Assembly: GCA_024803745.1 (NCBI GenBank)
Contig: JANJXV010000013.1
Coordinates: forward strand, 56,644,102-56,708,101
Direction of reading: 5' to 3'
Length of the DNA stretch: 64,000 nt
Origin: Megascapheus bottae
Taxonomy: Eukaryota; Chordata; Mammalia; Rodentia; Geomyidae
The notes beneath the pieces are model-generated. The model searched no databases. It saw only the letters and a program-made list of their open reading frames with translations, and had not been told where the DNA came from. The translations under genes and the position numbers were made by a program. Of this stretch, positions 1-9,089 are shown piece after piece (the stretch's first letter is position 1; every line of letters starts with the position of its first letter).

Positions 1-640
1 CAGGCATGCTCAGGTCTGAAGCCTGGGCACCTGGAGCCTTGGGGGCCACGTGGACACTCCCCACGTGTGGCTCCAACCCCCAGGGTTCCTGGGAGGTTGG
101 GGGTGGACAAGGCCCTGCTTCCTTCAGACTCAGTCCAGTCAGCACCACCCAGCCCTGCTCAAGGGATTCCCGGAGCCTGGCGAAGCCTTGGGCATCTCTT
201 AAGATGCACTGGTGATAACCTATGTGATTGTGTTGAGAATGCTGGGATGGTGTCCAGAGGAAACTCACAGCCTCACGTAGCACAGCGAAGCACAACCTTT
301 GATCCTGCCAAGAGCAGTAGGGCAGTAGGCCACCCTGTCCCTCACCCATTCCTGTCCAGCTGACCTCTTCACTCCAGACTCTGGCTGTCCCAACCCATCT
401 GACCCACGGGGCAGTACTTTCCCCGCTTTCCAGAGGTGCTTTTTGTCCGGGGCTGGGAGCTCAGGGCTCTGCAGGTCCCGTGGCTTGGCCCTGGGCTACA
501 AGGCGCATGAAGGCTCTCCTGACCTCCCCGCCCCACCAAGGCCAAGCTGGCCAGGGCACTGGGACAGGAGGCACGGGGCGTTTGTGCGCCTCCGGGCCCT
601 CATCAAGAGGCCCTGGCCTGGGGGTGGGCAGGCGCTTTGT
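1..640. other. Upstream flank, no gene recognised
   Basis: This is unique, moderately GC-rich sequence upstream of the CDKN1C CpG island. Short open frames exist on both strands, but none resembles a known protein or shows splice-bounded coding structure. No interspersed repeat was recognised. Confidence 0.6.
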
Positions 641-1110
641 GAGTCCTTCTGTGTCCGTGGCAGGGCAGCTGCCAGCCAGCCAGGCCAGGGCAGAGCCCCG
701 CCCGAGGAGGCTGGGCGGCCGTCGGCGCGTGGGCGCAGCCCCGGCGGGCTCAGGGTGTCCACTGGGCAGGTGGGCCCCCGGATCAGGCTCAGGCCGTCCA
801 GGCGTCCCCCGTGTTGCCTCTCTGGGAAAGCGAACCTGGGTCCCTTGCCTGTCCTCCCGAGGGTCTCATCCCAGTCAGCTCCAGGTGCGCAGCCCCCTCG
901 CAGGCAGACGCAGGCCCGGTCCCGGTCCCGCCCCAGCCCCGGACGAGCGGCGGTGGCGGGCTAACGCCCCATCAGAAGACGCGGGAAGCCCAGTTGGCGA
1001 CCCCGGGCGACGGGGACCGGGCGAGCCAGGCTGGCCGCGGGGACGGCCGGGGGCCGAGGGGGGCGCTCGCGCCGCGGGCCCGGAGCCCCCGCCTGCAGAC
1101 AAAGGAGCCG

Positions 1111-1166
1111 GAGGGGGGCGGGGGGCGGGGCGGGGGCGGGGGGGAGTGGGGCGAGGGGGCGGGGCG
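1111..1166 (+). promoter_or_regulatory. GC-box (Sp/KLF) cluster upstream of CDKN1C
   Basis: A nearly uninterrupted G-rich stretch holds at least four overlapping GGGGCGGGG-type boxes about 300-350 bp upstream of the predicted start site. Such clusters bind Sp1/KLF factors. The same run of G-tracts could also form G-quadruplexes on the + strand. Confidence 0.6.
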
Positions 1167-1250
1167 TCGCGGTGTCACGTTACCGCCCGCAGCGCCCTTT
1201 AACTCCCGCCCCGCCCCGCGCCCCGCTCGGGCGCGCCGGCCGCGCGGCCG

Positions 1251-1374
1251 CCAATCAGCCGGCGCGGGCCGCGGGCCCCGCCCGGCCCCGGGGGTGTGTG
1301 CGCGCGGCCAATGCGCGGCCGGCGGGGGCCGGGCCGGGGCCGGGCCGGGGGCGGGGCGGCGCGGCGCGGCCAAT
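1251..1374 (+). promoter_or_regulatory. Three CCAAT boxes of the CDKN1C promoter
   Basis: CCAAT pentamers sit at 1251-1255 (CCAATCAG), 1308-1312 (CCAATGCG) and 1370-1374 (CCAATGGG), all on the + strand and spaced 57 and 62 bp apart. Regularly spaced CCAAT boxes upstream of a TATA box suggest NF-Y binding. The last lies about 85 bp upstream of the TATA box. Confidence 0.7.
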
Positions 1375-1409
1375 GGGCGCGGTGTTGTCGAAACTGAAAA
1401 TACTACATT

Positions 1410-1417
1410 ATGCTAAT
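1410..1417 (+). promoter_or_regulatory. Octamer-like site (ATGCTAAT) in CDKN1C promoter
   Basis: ATGCTAAT differs by one base from the POU octamer ATGCAAAT. It sits in a short AT-rich patch (about 1390-1418) inside an otherwise extremely GC-rich promoter, 40 bp upstream of the TATA box. The isolation of this patch suggests selective retention. The binding factor is an inference. Confidence 0.4.
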
Positions 1418-1456
1418 CGCGGCGGGGCCCGCGCGCTCGGGGGTGGGGCCCGCGCG

Positions 1457-1462
1457 TATAAA
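1457..1462 (+). promoter_or_regulatory. TATA box of CDKN1C
   Basis: A TATAAA motif followed by AG lies in GC-rich surroundings. Transcription is expected to start about 30 bp downstream, near 1487-1495. A TATA box within a CpG island is known for CDKN1C in other mammals. Confidence 0.85.
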
Positions 1463-1487
1463 GGGGGCGCCGGCGGGTCGGGCGGTC

Positions 1488-1636
1488 CGCAGGCCGAGTG
1501 CGCTGTGCTCGAGGGGTGCCCGCTAGGCCGGAGCGAGCCAGGGGACAGGCAGACCTCGTCGAGGGGGCGCGGCCACCGCTGGGCTGGACGGGATAAGCGA
1601 TCCGGACTCGAGAGCCAATCTCCGCCAGACACCCAG
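1488..1636 (+). other. CDKN1C: CDKN1C exon 1 (5' UTR, predicted)
   Basis: The exon is predicted from the TATA box to a good splice donor, CCCAG|GTAGCC, whose GT begins at 1637. It contains no ATG in the frame of the protein. The upstream boundary is an estimate. The human gene also has a 5' UTR intron that can be spliced or retained. Confidence 0.65.
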
Positions 1637-1833
1637 GTAGCCGCCACGCCCGCCGCGTCCCCTCGCCGTCGCGGACTCGCGGGGTCTCCCCGGTGCCCAG
1701 CCTTCCTGCGCCCCGCGCCTCCCGCTCCCCGCTCCCCGCTCCTCCTCCTCCTCCCTCCCCCGCGCCCCTCTCTGTCCTCCCGGCGCCCCGGTCCGCGCAG
1801 CCCCCCGACTAGGTCCGACGTGTGTCTCCGCAG
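1637..1833 (+). other. CDKN1C: CDKN1C intron 1 (within 5' UTR)
   Basis: The donor GTAGCC is at 1637. The acceptor is TGTCTCCGCAG ending at 1833, with an alternative tandem CAG three bases on. A pyrimidine-rich run occupies about 1690-1800. In human, retention of the equivalent segment gives the isoform starting MSDASLRS. Here the matching codon is AGG (1811-1813), so retention would only lengthen the 5' UTR. Confidence 0.65.
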
Positions 1834-1843
1834 CAGACCCGCG

Positions 1844-3472
1844 ATGGAGCGTCTGGCGCCCAATGGAAACTTCCCGGTGACGGCGCGCACCAGCGCCTGC
1901 CGCAGCCTCTTCGGGCCCGTGGACCACGAGGAGTTGGGCCGCGAGCTGCGGATGCGCCTGGCGGAGCTGAGCGCCGAGGACCAGAACCGCTGGGACTTCA
2001 ACTTCCAGCAGGACGTGCCCCTGCGGGGCCCCGGGCGCCTGCAGTGGACGGAGGTGGACAGCGAGTCGGTGCCCGCCTTCTACCGCGAGACGGTGCAGGT
2101 GGGGCGCTGCCGCCTGCTGGTGGGCCCGCGGCCGCCGCCGGTGACCCTGGCTGTCATCTCGCGCCCCATCGAGCCGCCGCCCGGTGAGTCCTTCGACGAC
2201 TTCGAGGAGGAGGGGCCCGCGGAGCCGCCCAGCGGCCCGGAGCCGGAGCCCACCCCGCCCCCGGCCGCTGCCCGGGCCCGGGCTCGGGCCCCGGAGGAGG
2301 GCCGGGTCTCCGCCCCGCTGGCGGACCCGGGCCTGGTCCCGTACGTGGCTCTGCCCGCGGCGGCTGCGGCGGCGGTGCCAGCGGCGGTCCCGGACGCGGC
2401 CCCCGCTGCGGCCCCCGAGGTGGCCCCGGCGGCGGCGGCGGCGGCCCCGGCGGCGCCCCCGGCGGTGCCTCCCGCCGCGGCTCCGGCGGAGCCCCAGCCC
2501 GTGGCCCCGGCGGCGCCCGCGGCGGTGGCCCCGGCCGCATCCTCCGCCGCCGAGCCCCAGCCCGTGGTCCCGGCGGCGCCCCCGGCGGCGGCCCCGGCCT
2601 CAGACGTGGCCGCGGACGCGGACCCAGACGCGGACGCGGCGCCCGCGAGCGGCGTGGATCTGGACGCTAACCAGGCGGCGCAGCGCGGCCAGGAGCCGCC
2701 GGCGGACCCGGCGCAGGCGGGGATCCCGGGACGTCCCGCGGCCGGCACCGCGGCCGCCGGCGCCAACGGCGGCGCAGCGGCGAAGAAGCTGTCGGGGCCT
2801 CTCATCTCGGGTAAGCACCGCACAGCCCCGCCCCGGCCCGGCCCCGCTTTGTCCGGCCGGCCTGGCTCCCCGGAGCCCACGGGGGCCTCGCTCCGTCCCC
2901 GTCCCCGCCTCCTCTCGTGCCATTAAAGGGCCCGCAGCGCGCAGGGCGCGGCCGCTCCCGCACCCCTCCCGGCTGGGCGGCGGGGCTCCCCGGGGCCCCC
3001 CCCCCGGGCGCGGGGCGCGCGGCCGAGCTTGGCCGGGCCCCCGGGGAGGGCTGTCCCGGGCCCCGGCGGCGGCGGCGGCGGGAGCCCCTCCCGGGCGCGG
3101 CGGGCGCGCGGCGGGCGCGGCGCGCAGGGGGTTAAGCGCGGCGCGGCCCCGGGGGGCTTGGCCGCGGGACCGGGGGAAACGCTTACACAGCACATTGCGC
3201 GGCGACGTAAACAAAGCTGACCCGCCGCGGACCTCGGCGCGGGCGGGGACGGCGCCCGGCCTCGGCCCCGCGCCCCGCGCCCGCTCCCGGCGCAGTCCCG
3301 CTCTGACCGGCCGTGTCGGGATCTGTCGCCAGCAGATTTCTTTGCCAAGCGCAAGAGATCGGCCGAGAACAAGCCGAACGACGCGCCCGCCGCCCCGGCC
3401 GCCGCCCCGGCTCCCGGCCCCGCTCCCGCCGTGGCAGGGGCGGAGCAGACCCCTCGCAAGCGCCTGCGATGA
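1844..3472 (+). CDS. CDKN1C: Cyclin-dependent kinase inhibitor 1C (p57KIP2), complete, two coding exons
   Basis: The coding sequence is 1844-2810 joined to 3336-3472, 367 residues. The protein inhibits G1/S cyclin-CDK complexes in the nucleus and restrains growth. The start ATG has G at -3 and G at +4. The N-terminal CIP/KIP domain contains the cyclin-binding ACRSLFGP (residues 18-25), the CDK-binding core around [10 protein letters not shown] (48-57) and the FYRET helix (79-83). Next come an acidic/Pro patch (110-140) and an Ala/Pro 'PAPA' region (about 170-252). The second coding exon opens with DFFAKRKR (323-330), the PCNA-binding/NLS segment whose human counterpart is mutated in IMAGe syndrome. 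The protein ends in the QT box EQTPRKRLR; Thr361 corresponds to human Thr310, the CDK2 site used for Skp2-mediated turnover. It is longer than human p57 (316 residues), mostly in the repeat domain. The frame is intact and all key residues are present. Imprinted maternal expression is expected from the family and the locus. Confidence 0.97.
2351..2599 (+). repeat. PAPA (Ala/Pro) repeat-coding tract of CDKN1C
   Basis: GCG/GCC/CCG-rich codons encode about 83 residues made mainly of Ala, Pro and Val, including two runs of six alanines (residues 172-177 and 196-201) and two copies of an AEPQPV unit (from 215 and 236). It resembles the human PAPA domain and not the acidic EPVEEQ-type repeats of mouse p57. 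Such tracts vary in length between species and individuals and are prone to assembly error. Confidence 0.85.
2811..3335 (+). other. CDKN1C: CDKN1C intron 2 (phase 1)
   Basis: The donor TCGG|GTAAGC at 2810/2811 and the acceptor GCCAGCAG ending at 3335 split an Asp codon (G|AT), reproducing the ...LIS-DFF... junction of human p57. The intron is extremely GC-rich (CpG island). It ends with a short AT-rich patch near 3180-3215 before the acceptor region. No branch site was assigned. Confidence 0.9.
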
Positions 3473-3477
3473 GCGAG

Positions 3478-3560
3478 GTGAGTCCGCGGCCCGGCCCGCG
3501 GGTCGGGGCCCCGCGCGCCGCCGCCGGGGGCTCTCGGCTCACCGCCCTCTCTCCCCGCAG
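3478..3560 (+). other. CDKN1C: CDKN1C intron 3 (in 3' UTR)
   Basis: The donor GCGAG|GTGAGT begins five bases after the TGA stop (3470-3472). The acceptor CTCTCCCCGCAG ends at 3560. An 83-bp intron immediately after the stop matches the human gene structure. The stop-to-junction distance is too short to trigger nonsense-mediated decay. Confidence 0.85.
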
Positions 3561-4262
3561 CTCACGGAGCCCTCGGAGCCCTTGGGGACGGCTGGGCAGC
3601 GGACTAAGGAAGAGCTTTGGACCTCGGCTGGGACCGTCATGTAGCATCTGCGGCCGCTGGCTGCGCGAGCAGCCATGGATCTCCTTAACTAATTGGAAAC
3701 TGTGCAATGAATCAGTACCTATATATGCTGCACGAGCATTTGGGTGGTCCCAAGGTGCAAAGCTTTAAGAGTCATTTATATAAAGTGTTTAATCTCTGCT
3801 GAAACTCAGTGCAAGGAAAAAAAAAAGGAAAAAGAAAAAAAAAAAGGAAAAAAAAGACAAAAACCATGTATATTTGTACAAAAAAAACTTAAAAAAAGTT
3901 ATACTAACTTATATTTTCTATTTATGTCCAGACGTGGCTCTCTCTCTGCCACGCAAAGTTTCGGTTATTGGTTATGCCAAAGGCACAACTTTCCTCAACC
4001 CCAACCCCCCCCCCCCAAAAAAAAAACAAATCAGATTCTTGACACTTTCCTTCTCGTAGCAGACTCTAGGGAAGGCTCCCCCGCACGTAGCTGCAGTTCT
4101 GTGCGTCCCGCTTGCAACCTCTGCGCTTTCTGCTCTCTTGCTATTGTTACTCGTATGAACTTGAAGACAAATGTGTTAAAAAAGATGGTTCCTGAGCCGC
4201 CTGCACCACTGCTCCGGCTCCTTGTCCGCCGGGTTCTAAATAAAGAGGCCAAAAAAAAAAAG
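3561..4262 (+). other. CDKN1C: CDKN1C exon 4: 3' UTR
   Basis: About 700 bases of final exon turn abruptly AT-rich after 3680. They include an A-rich tract (3820-3862), AU-rich stretches near 3895-3925, a C-run/A-run at 4006-4030, and a terminal AATAAA. The length is similar to the human CDKN1C 3' UTR. Confidence 0.8.
4239..4244 (+). terminator. CDKN1C polyadenylation signal AATAAA
   Basis: A canonical AATAAA lies 767 bases after the stop codon. Cleavage is expected about 15-25 bases downstream, near the A-run at 4251-4261. Confidence 0.85.
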
Positions 4263-5026
4263 AGTTGTGGTTTCAGACTGATTGTGCACTGCACCCCCAA
4301 ACTGGGATGCTGGAGGGAAGGGGAGCAGGGGGAGGGGGGCCCCAGGGTGCTGCCCCACCTGAGCAGTGGCCTGAAGTGAGCCAGGGAGGGTGACCCCCAC
4401 TCCTGGGGTGAGAGCTTGGGCCTAGGTTGCTGGCTCCACTCCACCCCCCACCCCCACCGCTCAGGAGCTCCTTTCCAGTCATGGACACCTGCAGGGCTTG
4501 GGGGGACACACTGCCTTGCACCCAGGGACTTGGGGGTCTATCCATGAAGACAGAACCCAGAGGTCCCAGTTGTGGGCTAGGATACCCAGGAGCAGGCCAC
4601 ATCACCGCCTGGAGGGGGGAGGGGAAGGGGACCACTGTGGGCAGGTGCCTTGGGGGCCACTGGACCCAGCTCAGTGGAGGGATGACCTTGAGGCTCTACT
4701 CTGCCATCCAGACCCCAAGTGCCCCATTTTCATAAGGAGGAGAGGTTTAATTTTTAATAGCTGAAAGCTAGAAAGCTCTGGAAATGAGGAATAGCAGTGG
4801 GGCTTCAGGGGCTGGGTGACGGGACGTGGGCAGCCAGGTCTGTGGGCAGCGCATGTGCGGGGGGCCTCAGGTCTGCAGAAGGGGGCAGGCTGTGGACATT
4901 ATCCGCTGTACAGAGCCGGGCAAGACAGAGATTTTTGAGATCTGTGGATGTATAATTAACTTAACCTCCCCCCCCCACTGGCCTGAGAGGCCCAGCTGGG
5001 GTCAGTGCTGAGAAACGCTCCCACCC

Positions 5027-5030
<4 letters not shown>

Positions 5031-5085
<55 letters not shown>
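5031..5085 (+). repeat. (GA)n microsatellite
   Basis: A pure GA dinucleotide run of about 55 bases. Confidence 0.97.
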
Positions 5086-5086
<1 letters not shown>

Positions 5087-5932
5087 CCGGCAAGCAAGAG
5101 TGTAGGGCCTGCTGTGGTCAGCAGGGTTAGGGTGGGGGTGGGGTAGCCAGGACAGAGCCCTGCCTCTGGGCCTGGAGGGCCAGGCTGACACCCTGGGCAC
5201 ATAAGTAAAGTGGGCACAGCAGGGCGCTGGGCTCACCGCCCAGGGGGGTGAGGGAGGGTTCTCATGGACCCCAGACATGCCTGTCTCATGAGTGGCCTCA
5301 GTTTCCCTATCTAGGCTGACAAATGTCTGAAGCACCTTCCAGCTTGCCCAGGAGAGTCATAGCACAATGAAGCACCCAGGGACCTGCTGACAAACTCCAG
5401 CCTGTGCTGTTGGTGTGAGCAGGCTGGGTGTGGGGGTGAGAGACCCCCACTACATCCCTTGTGTGGGCGGGGGCTGGGGCCAGGCCTCTGGATATCCTGG
5501 ACAGAACCTTTGCACTGTCATGTTCCAGGGCCCAGGCTGAGCAGATCTGTTGACAAAGGAACGGCCACAGAGTGCCGTGGGGGGAGGGGTTGCCCCAGGC
5601 ATGGGTGAGCCATCTAGAGCTGGGGTACTCCAGGGAGGAGTTGGGGGTCCAACTGAGATGGGCTGGGCGGTCCCTGTGGCCTGCTGGTGGGTGTGGGGCT
5701 AGCATAGGGGCCAGCGTCACATGGCGAAAGCTCATTCACTGTGGTCCACCTTCCAGGCCCCTCTGCCTTCCATGTCCTCTCCTGGTCTCCTGTCCCTTCC
5801 TGGGCTGGGCCAAAGGTTGGGCCCCTGGAGAGTGGAAGCAAAGTGAGGGGCTGCAGGGCTTCTGGCTGGAGAAGAGGGGAGTCTGTAGAGTGGAGGGCGG
5901 GGTAGGGCAGCAGACACTGTCGTCAAGGAGGC

Positions 5933-5934
<2 letters not shown>

Positions 5935-5972
<38 letters not shown>
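5935..5972 (+). repeat. (TG)n microsatellite
   Basis: An uninterrupted TG run of about 38 bases, followed by degenerate TG/CA-rich sequence. Confidence 0.97.
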
Positions 5973-5974
<2 letters not shown>

Positions 5975-6886
5975 ATGTGTGCACGTGCCTGGGACTGAGG
6001 GGGGGGAGGGAGAGTCCAAAAGCCCAGCTTCTGTAGATACAGAGACACACACCTCCGTGTTCCCAGAGTCCTCTAAGCAGGGGTGACATTAGAAACAGTA
6101 ACTCAGCTGCCAAGCACAGGGGATCCATGCAGACAGACAGGAGGCCGCCCCCACCCCAGCTCCTAGTGGGAAACAGATACCACAGATTGGGTGACTGGGG
6201 TTGATGGAGGAAACAGTCAGTGCAAAGGCCCTTGGGTTTGGGTGTTCCTGAAATGATGAACCACAGGGGCTGGGCGGCTGAGAGGTCTGTGTAGTGGGAG
6301 ACCCTTCCGGGCTGTGGCTGGGCTGGAGGGGTGGGCGACGCAGAGCCTCTGGTTTCTGGAGTGGCACAGGTGCGCCTGCCAGCTGCATGGAGACCTTCCT
6401 GCCCTGGACACCTCCTCTCAGGATGGAGCACTGGGGGTCCCCGGAGCCCTGGGCCCAAGGTGATCCTCACCACAACACTGCCTGCAGGGCTGGACACTCA
6501 GGCCTCTGGGACAGGCCACGAGGCTGGCAGACCGGAGGCCGCAGGCCTGCCACCCCTTCCTGGGACGCCCCTTCCCCTCCTCCTTCCCCTCCCCACTCGG
6601 GCCAGCCCACTCTCAGGGTCTCCCTGTCCTCCAATGCCATCCCAGAAGACCTGTGGGGGAGCCTGTTTGCATGGACATGCCCATACAAACATGTCCTCGT
6701 TTTTCCGTGGCCCAGAGGCTCCTTTCCTTTTAGCACAGTCAGTCCTGTTCCACGGAGCAGTACCCAGCCGCTCCTTGCCCACCCCCACCCGCCGAAGACC
6801 AGAGGTTGCTTCCGGGTTTGGACCCTTATGCACAGAGCTGAGATAAATATCCCAAGTATCTTTTAAATCCATTTTTTCTCTTCCTT

Positions 6887-7155
6887 TGTGCCAGTACTAG
6901 GCCTTGAACTCGGGCCCTGAGTGACATCATTTCTTCACTCAAGGTTAACACTCAAGCACTTGAACCACAGCTCCACTTCTGACTTTTTTTTAATTGAAGA
7001 ATTTATTAACGATTTTCCACTTCTGACTTTTTGATGGCTAATTGGAGATAAGAGTCTTCCAACCTTTCTTCCTGGGCTAGCTTTGAACCTTGAGCCTCAA
7101 ATCTCGGCCTCTTGAGTAGCTAGATTATAGGTGTGAACCACTAACTTCTGGCTCA
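6887..7155 (-). mobile_element. 7SL-like/Geo composite SINE (old, minus)
   Basis: Read on the minus strand, a B1/Alu-like head (revcomp of 'gagtagctagattataggtgtgaacc') is followed by the tail block that ends in 'gggcccgagttcaaggcc'. The copy is diverged, with an internal duplication of 'ccacttctgact' near 6973 and 7018. Confidence 0.65.
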
Positions 7156-7250
7156 GAGCAAGGTTTTGTGTGAATGTAACTTTTCTTTCCACTTTGGTAA
7201 ATACTGAGGCTCAGGAATGCAGGATCCATGGTAAGAGTGTTTCGCTTTGC

Positions 7251-7490
7251 CAGCTGGGCTGGGCATGTGGTTCACGCCTGCATCCTAGCTACTCCCAAGA
7301 GGAGATCAGGAGTTTTCAGGTTTGAGGCCAGCATGGGTAAAACGTTCTTATGACCCAATTAATAGGTAGGCACACTGGGAAAAAGCCAACTCTATTTAAT
7401 AAACCATCAAAACAAAAAGAGTTGCAGGAGAGAGCCTGCAGAGCAAGAGCAAGGCCCTGAGTTCACACCCCAGTACTATGAGAGAGAAAG
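7251..7490 (+). mobile_element. 7SL-like SINE (old, plus)
   Basis: The head 'gtggttcacgcctgcatcctagctactc' resembles 7SL/B1. The tail ends 'gccctgagttcacaccccagtact', typical of the composite SINE in this genome. The middle is diverged. Confidence 0.6.
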
Positions 7491-7513
7491 GGGGGTGGAG
7501 ATATCACCACACT

Positions 7514-7514
<1 letters not shown>

Positions 7515-7562
<48 letters not shown>
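7515..7562 (+). repeat. (TG)n microsatellite between two SINEs
   Basis: A TG run of about 48 bases, followed by a shorter degenerate TG run to about 7580. It lies at the tail side of the minus-strand SINE that begins at about 7581, so it may derive from that element's tail. Confidence 0.95.
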
Positions 7563-7565
<3 letters not shown>

Positions 7566-7580
7566 ATGTGTGTGTGTGTA

Positions 7581-7806
7581 GGTACTGGGGTTGAACTAAA
7601 GACTTCATAACTGTTGCTTAGTTTTCTGCCTACTCAGGTCTGGTGCTCTCACACTTGAATCATAACCCCATTTCTAACATTTTCCTGGTTAATTGCAGAT
7701 AAGAGTCTTTTAGCTTTTCCTACCTAGGCTGGCTTTGAACCAGGATCTTCAGATCTCAGCCTCCTGAGTAGCTAGGATTACAGGCAGGAGCTCTGGGCAC
7801 TGGGCC
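7581..7806 (-). mobile_element. 7SL-like/Geo composite SINE (minus)
   Basis: The order on the + strand is tail ('ggtactggggttgaac'), linker ('ggttaattgcagataagagtc'), then 7SL-like head ('cagcctcctgagtagctaggattacaggc'). This is the common layout of the composite family in this window. Confidence 0.8.
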
Positions 7807-8097
7807 AAACTATCTCTTAAAGTGACAAAGCCACTGTGCATCTCCTTGCAGTGATGGAGTCTTCTGCTGCAGAGCTCTGGGTTTTCCACTGCGCCTCCTC
7901 TGTAGACCATACCAGTACCAATTTTCAGTGAACTGGAGGCAAAAATCTGGAGCCAGGAGTGGTAGTGCCTGTCTGGGGTCCACACGACTCAAGAATATGA
8001 GTCTGTCTCCCAAAAGAAACAGACAACCACAAAGGCAGAGCCCCCAGCACAGTTTGGATGAGATAGGCCAAACCACAATCAAAAGTTACCATTGTGC

Positions 8098-8325
8098 TGC
8101 TGGGCGCGGCGGCTCTCGCCTGGCATCCCAGCTACTCAGGAGGCTGAGGATCTGAGGCTCGTGGTTCAGAGCCAGCCCGGGAGACTCTTATCTCCAATTA
8201 ATCACCAGAAAACTGGAAGTGGCACTGTGGCTCAAGGGGTAGGGTGGTAGCCTTGAGCTGAAGAGCTCAGGCACAGTACCCAGGCCCCAGAGGTCAAGCC
8301 CCATCACAGATGAAAAAAATAAATA
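8098..8325 (+). mobile_element. 7SL-like/Geo composite SINE (plus)
   Basis: The head 'ctgggcgcggcggctctcgcctggcatcc' is 7SL/B1-like. The linker is 'gactcttatctccaattaa'. The tail 'gtggcactgtggctcaagg ... gaggtcaagcccc' matches the right monomer of the ID-containing dimer. An A-rich end follows. Confidence 0.85.
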
Positions 8326-8331
8326 AAACAG

Positions 8332-8765
8332 AATATCACTGTGGTGGCTCATGCCTGCAATCCTATTCTGGACCCTGAGATTTGAGAATCACAGTTCAAA
8401 GCCAGCCCAGGAAAGTCTGTGAGACTTTTTTTTTTTCTAGTCTGGGGCTTGAGCTCAGGGCCTGAGCACTGTCTTTGGGTTTCCTCAAGGCTAGAGCTCT
8501 ACCACTTGAGCCACAGCACCACTTCTGGCTTTTTTTTTTTTTTTCCTACGTATGTGGTACTGAGGAACTGAATCGAAACCAGGTCTTTGTGCATGTTAGG
8601 CAAACACCGCCAGTAAGCCAAACTCCAGGCCCATCTGAGACTCTTATTTCCATTTAACCACCAAAAAAACCCATAAGTGGAGCTATGGCTCAAGTGGTGG
8701 AGCACTAGCCTTGAGCAAAAAAAACACAGGGACAGTGTGCAGGCCCCAAATTCAAACCCTATGTG
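8332..8765 (+). mobile_element. 7SL-like/Geo composite SINE interrupted by a younger SINE
   Basis: The head (8332-8424) and tail (8633-8765) are halves of one plus-strand element. They are separated by a minus-strand ID-Geo dimer. The interrupted motif 'tgagact' is repeated on both sides (about 8419 and 8636), consistent with a target-site duplication. The tail runs into a CG/CA microsatellite. Confidence 0.8.
8425..8632 (-). mobile_element. ID-Geo dimeric SINE nested in an older SINE (minus)
   Basis: On the + strand a T-run is followed by the Geo half ('cttgagctcagggcctgag ... accacttctggc'), then the ID/tRNA-Ala-like half ('ggtactgaggaactgaatcg ... catgttaggcaaacacc'). It lies inside the composite SINE at 8332-8765. 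Confidence 0.85.
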
Positions 8766-8769
8766 TAGT

Positions 8770-8782
8770 GCACGCATGCGCG

Positions 8783-8834
<52 letters not shown>
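8770..8834 (+). repeat. (CG)n(CA)n compound microsatellite
   Basis: A short alternating CG run (about 8776-8791) continues into about 44 bases of CA. Alternating purine/pyrimidine sequence of this kind can adopt Z-DNA. It forms the tail of the preceding SINE. Confidence 0.95.
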
Positions 8835-8838
<4 letters not shown>

Positions 8839-8878
8839 AAGAAAGGGGAAAAAAAAGAATTGTGGCTCTTAGTACCCC

Positions 8879-9088
8879 TTGTTGTTTGTTTGTTTGTTTG
8901 TTTTTGCCAGTCCTGGGCTTGGGCTCAGGGCCTGAGCACTGTCCTTGGACTTTCTCAAGGCTGGAGCTCTGCCACTTGAGCCTCAGCACCACTTCCGGCT
9001 TTTTTCTATGTATGTGGTACCGAGGAATCGAACCTGAGTCTTCATGCATGCTAGGCAAGCACTCTACCACTAGGCCAAACTCCCAGCC
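8879..9088 (-). mobile_element. ID-Geo dimeric SINE (minus)
   Basis: A (TTTG)n tail at 8881-8905 precedes the Geo half, a linker 'ggcttttttctatgtatgtgg', and an ID-like half containing 'atcgaacctgag' (reverse of the tRNA B-box region) and 'gctaggcaagcactctacc'. The copy is close to the family consensus seen across the window. Confidence 0.9.
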
Positions 9089-9089
9089 A

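Larger units (their letters stand above)
650..3640. promoter_or_regulatory. CpG island covering CDKN1C promoter and gene body
   Basis: GC content and CpG density rise sharply from about 650 and stay very high through the promoter, both coding exons and intron 2. They fall after about 3640, where the AT-rich 3' UTR begins. A gene-sized CpG island is known for CDKN1C in other mammals. In mouse the promoter carries secondary (somatic) allele-specific methylation. Methylation cannot be read from sequence, so the imprinted state here is inferred from synteny. Confidence 0.85.
4263..6880. other. Intergenic stretch, no gene found
   Basis: This unique sequence downstream of CDKN1C contains two simple repeats, listed separately, and no recognised interspersed element. 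Open frames are short, mutually overlapping and without similarity that I recognise. Confidence 0.6.

Noticed and set aside
1408..2001. 197-codon minus-strand frame over the CDKN1C 5' end
   Set aside because: GC-rich sequence lacks stop codons. It is antisense to exon 1 and the CIP/KIP domain, and no domain was recognised.
1172..2926. 584-codon frame that includes p57 plus an upstream extension
   Set aside because: The extension covers the TATA box, promoter and intron 1, so it cannot be translated from the expected transcript. The real start is the ATG at 1844.
2184..3644. 486-codon Arg/Pro-rich open frame overlapping CDKN1C in another + frame
   Set aside because: It is a shifted reading of the GC-rich PAPA region and intron 2. 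It crosses the real splice sites and stop, and its Arg/Pro/Ala composition follows from CGCC/CCGG codons.
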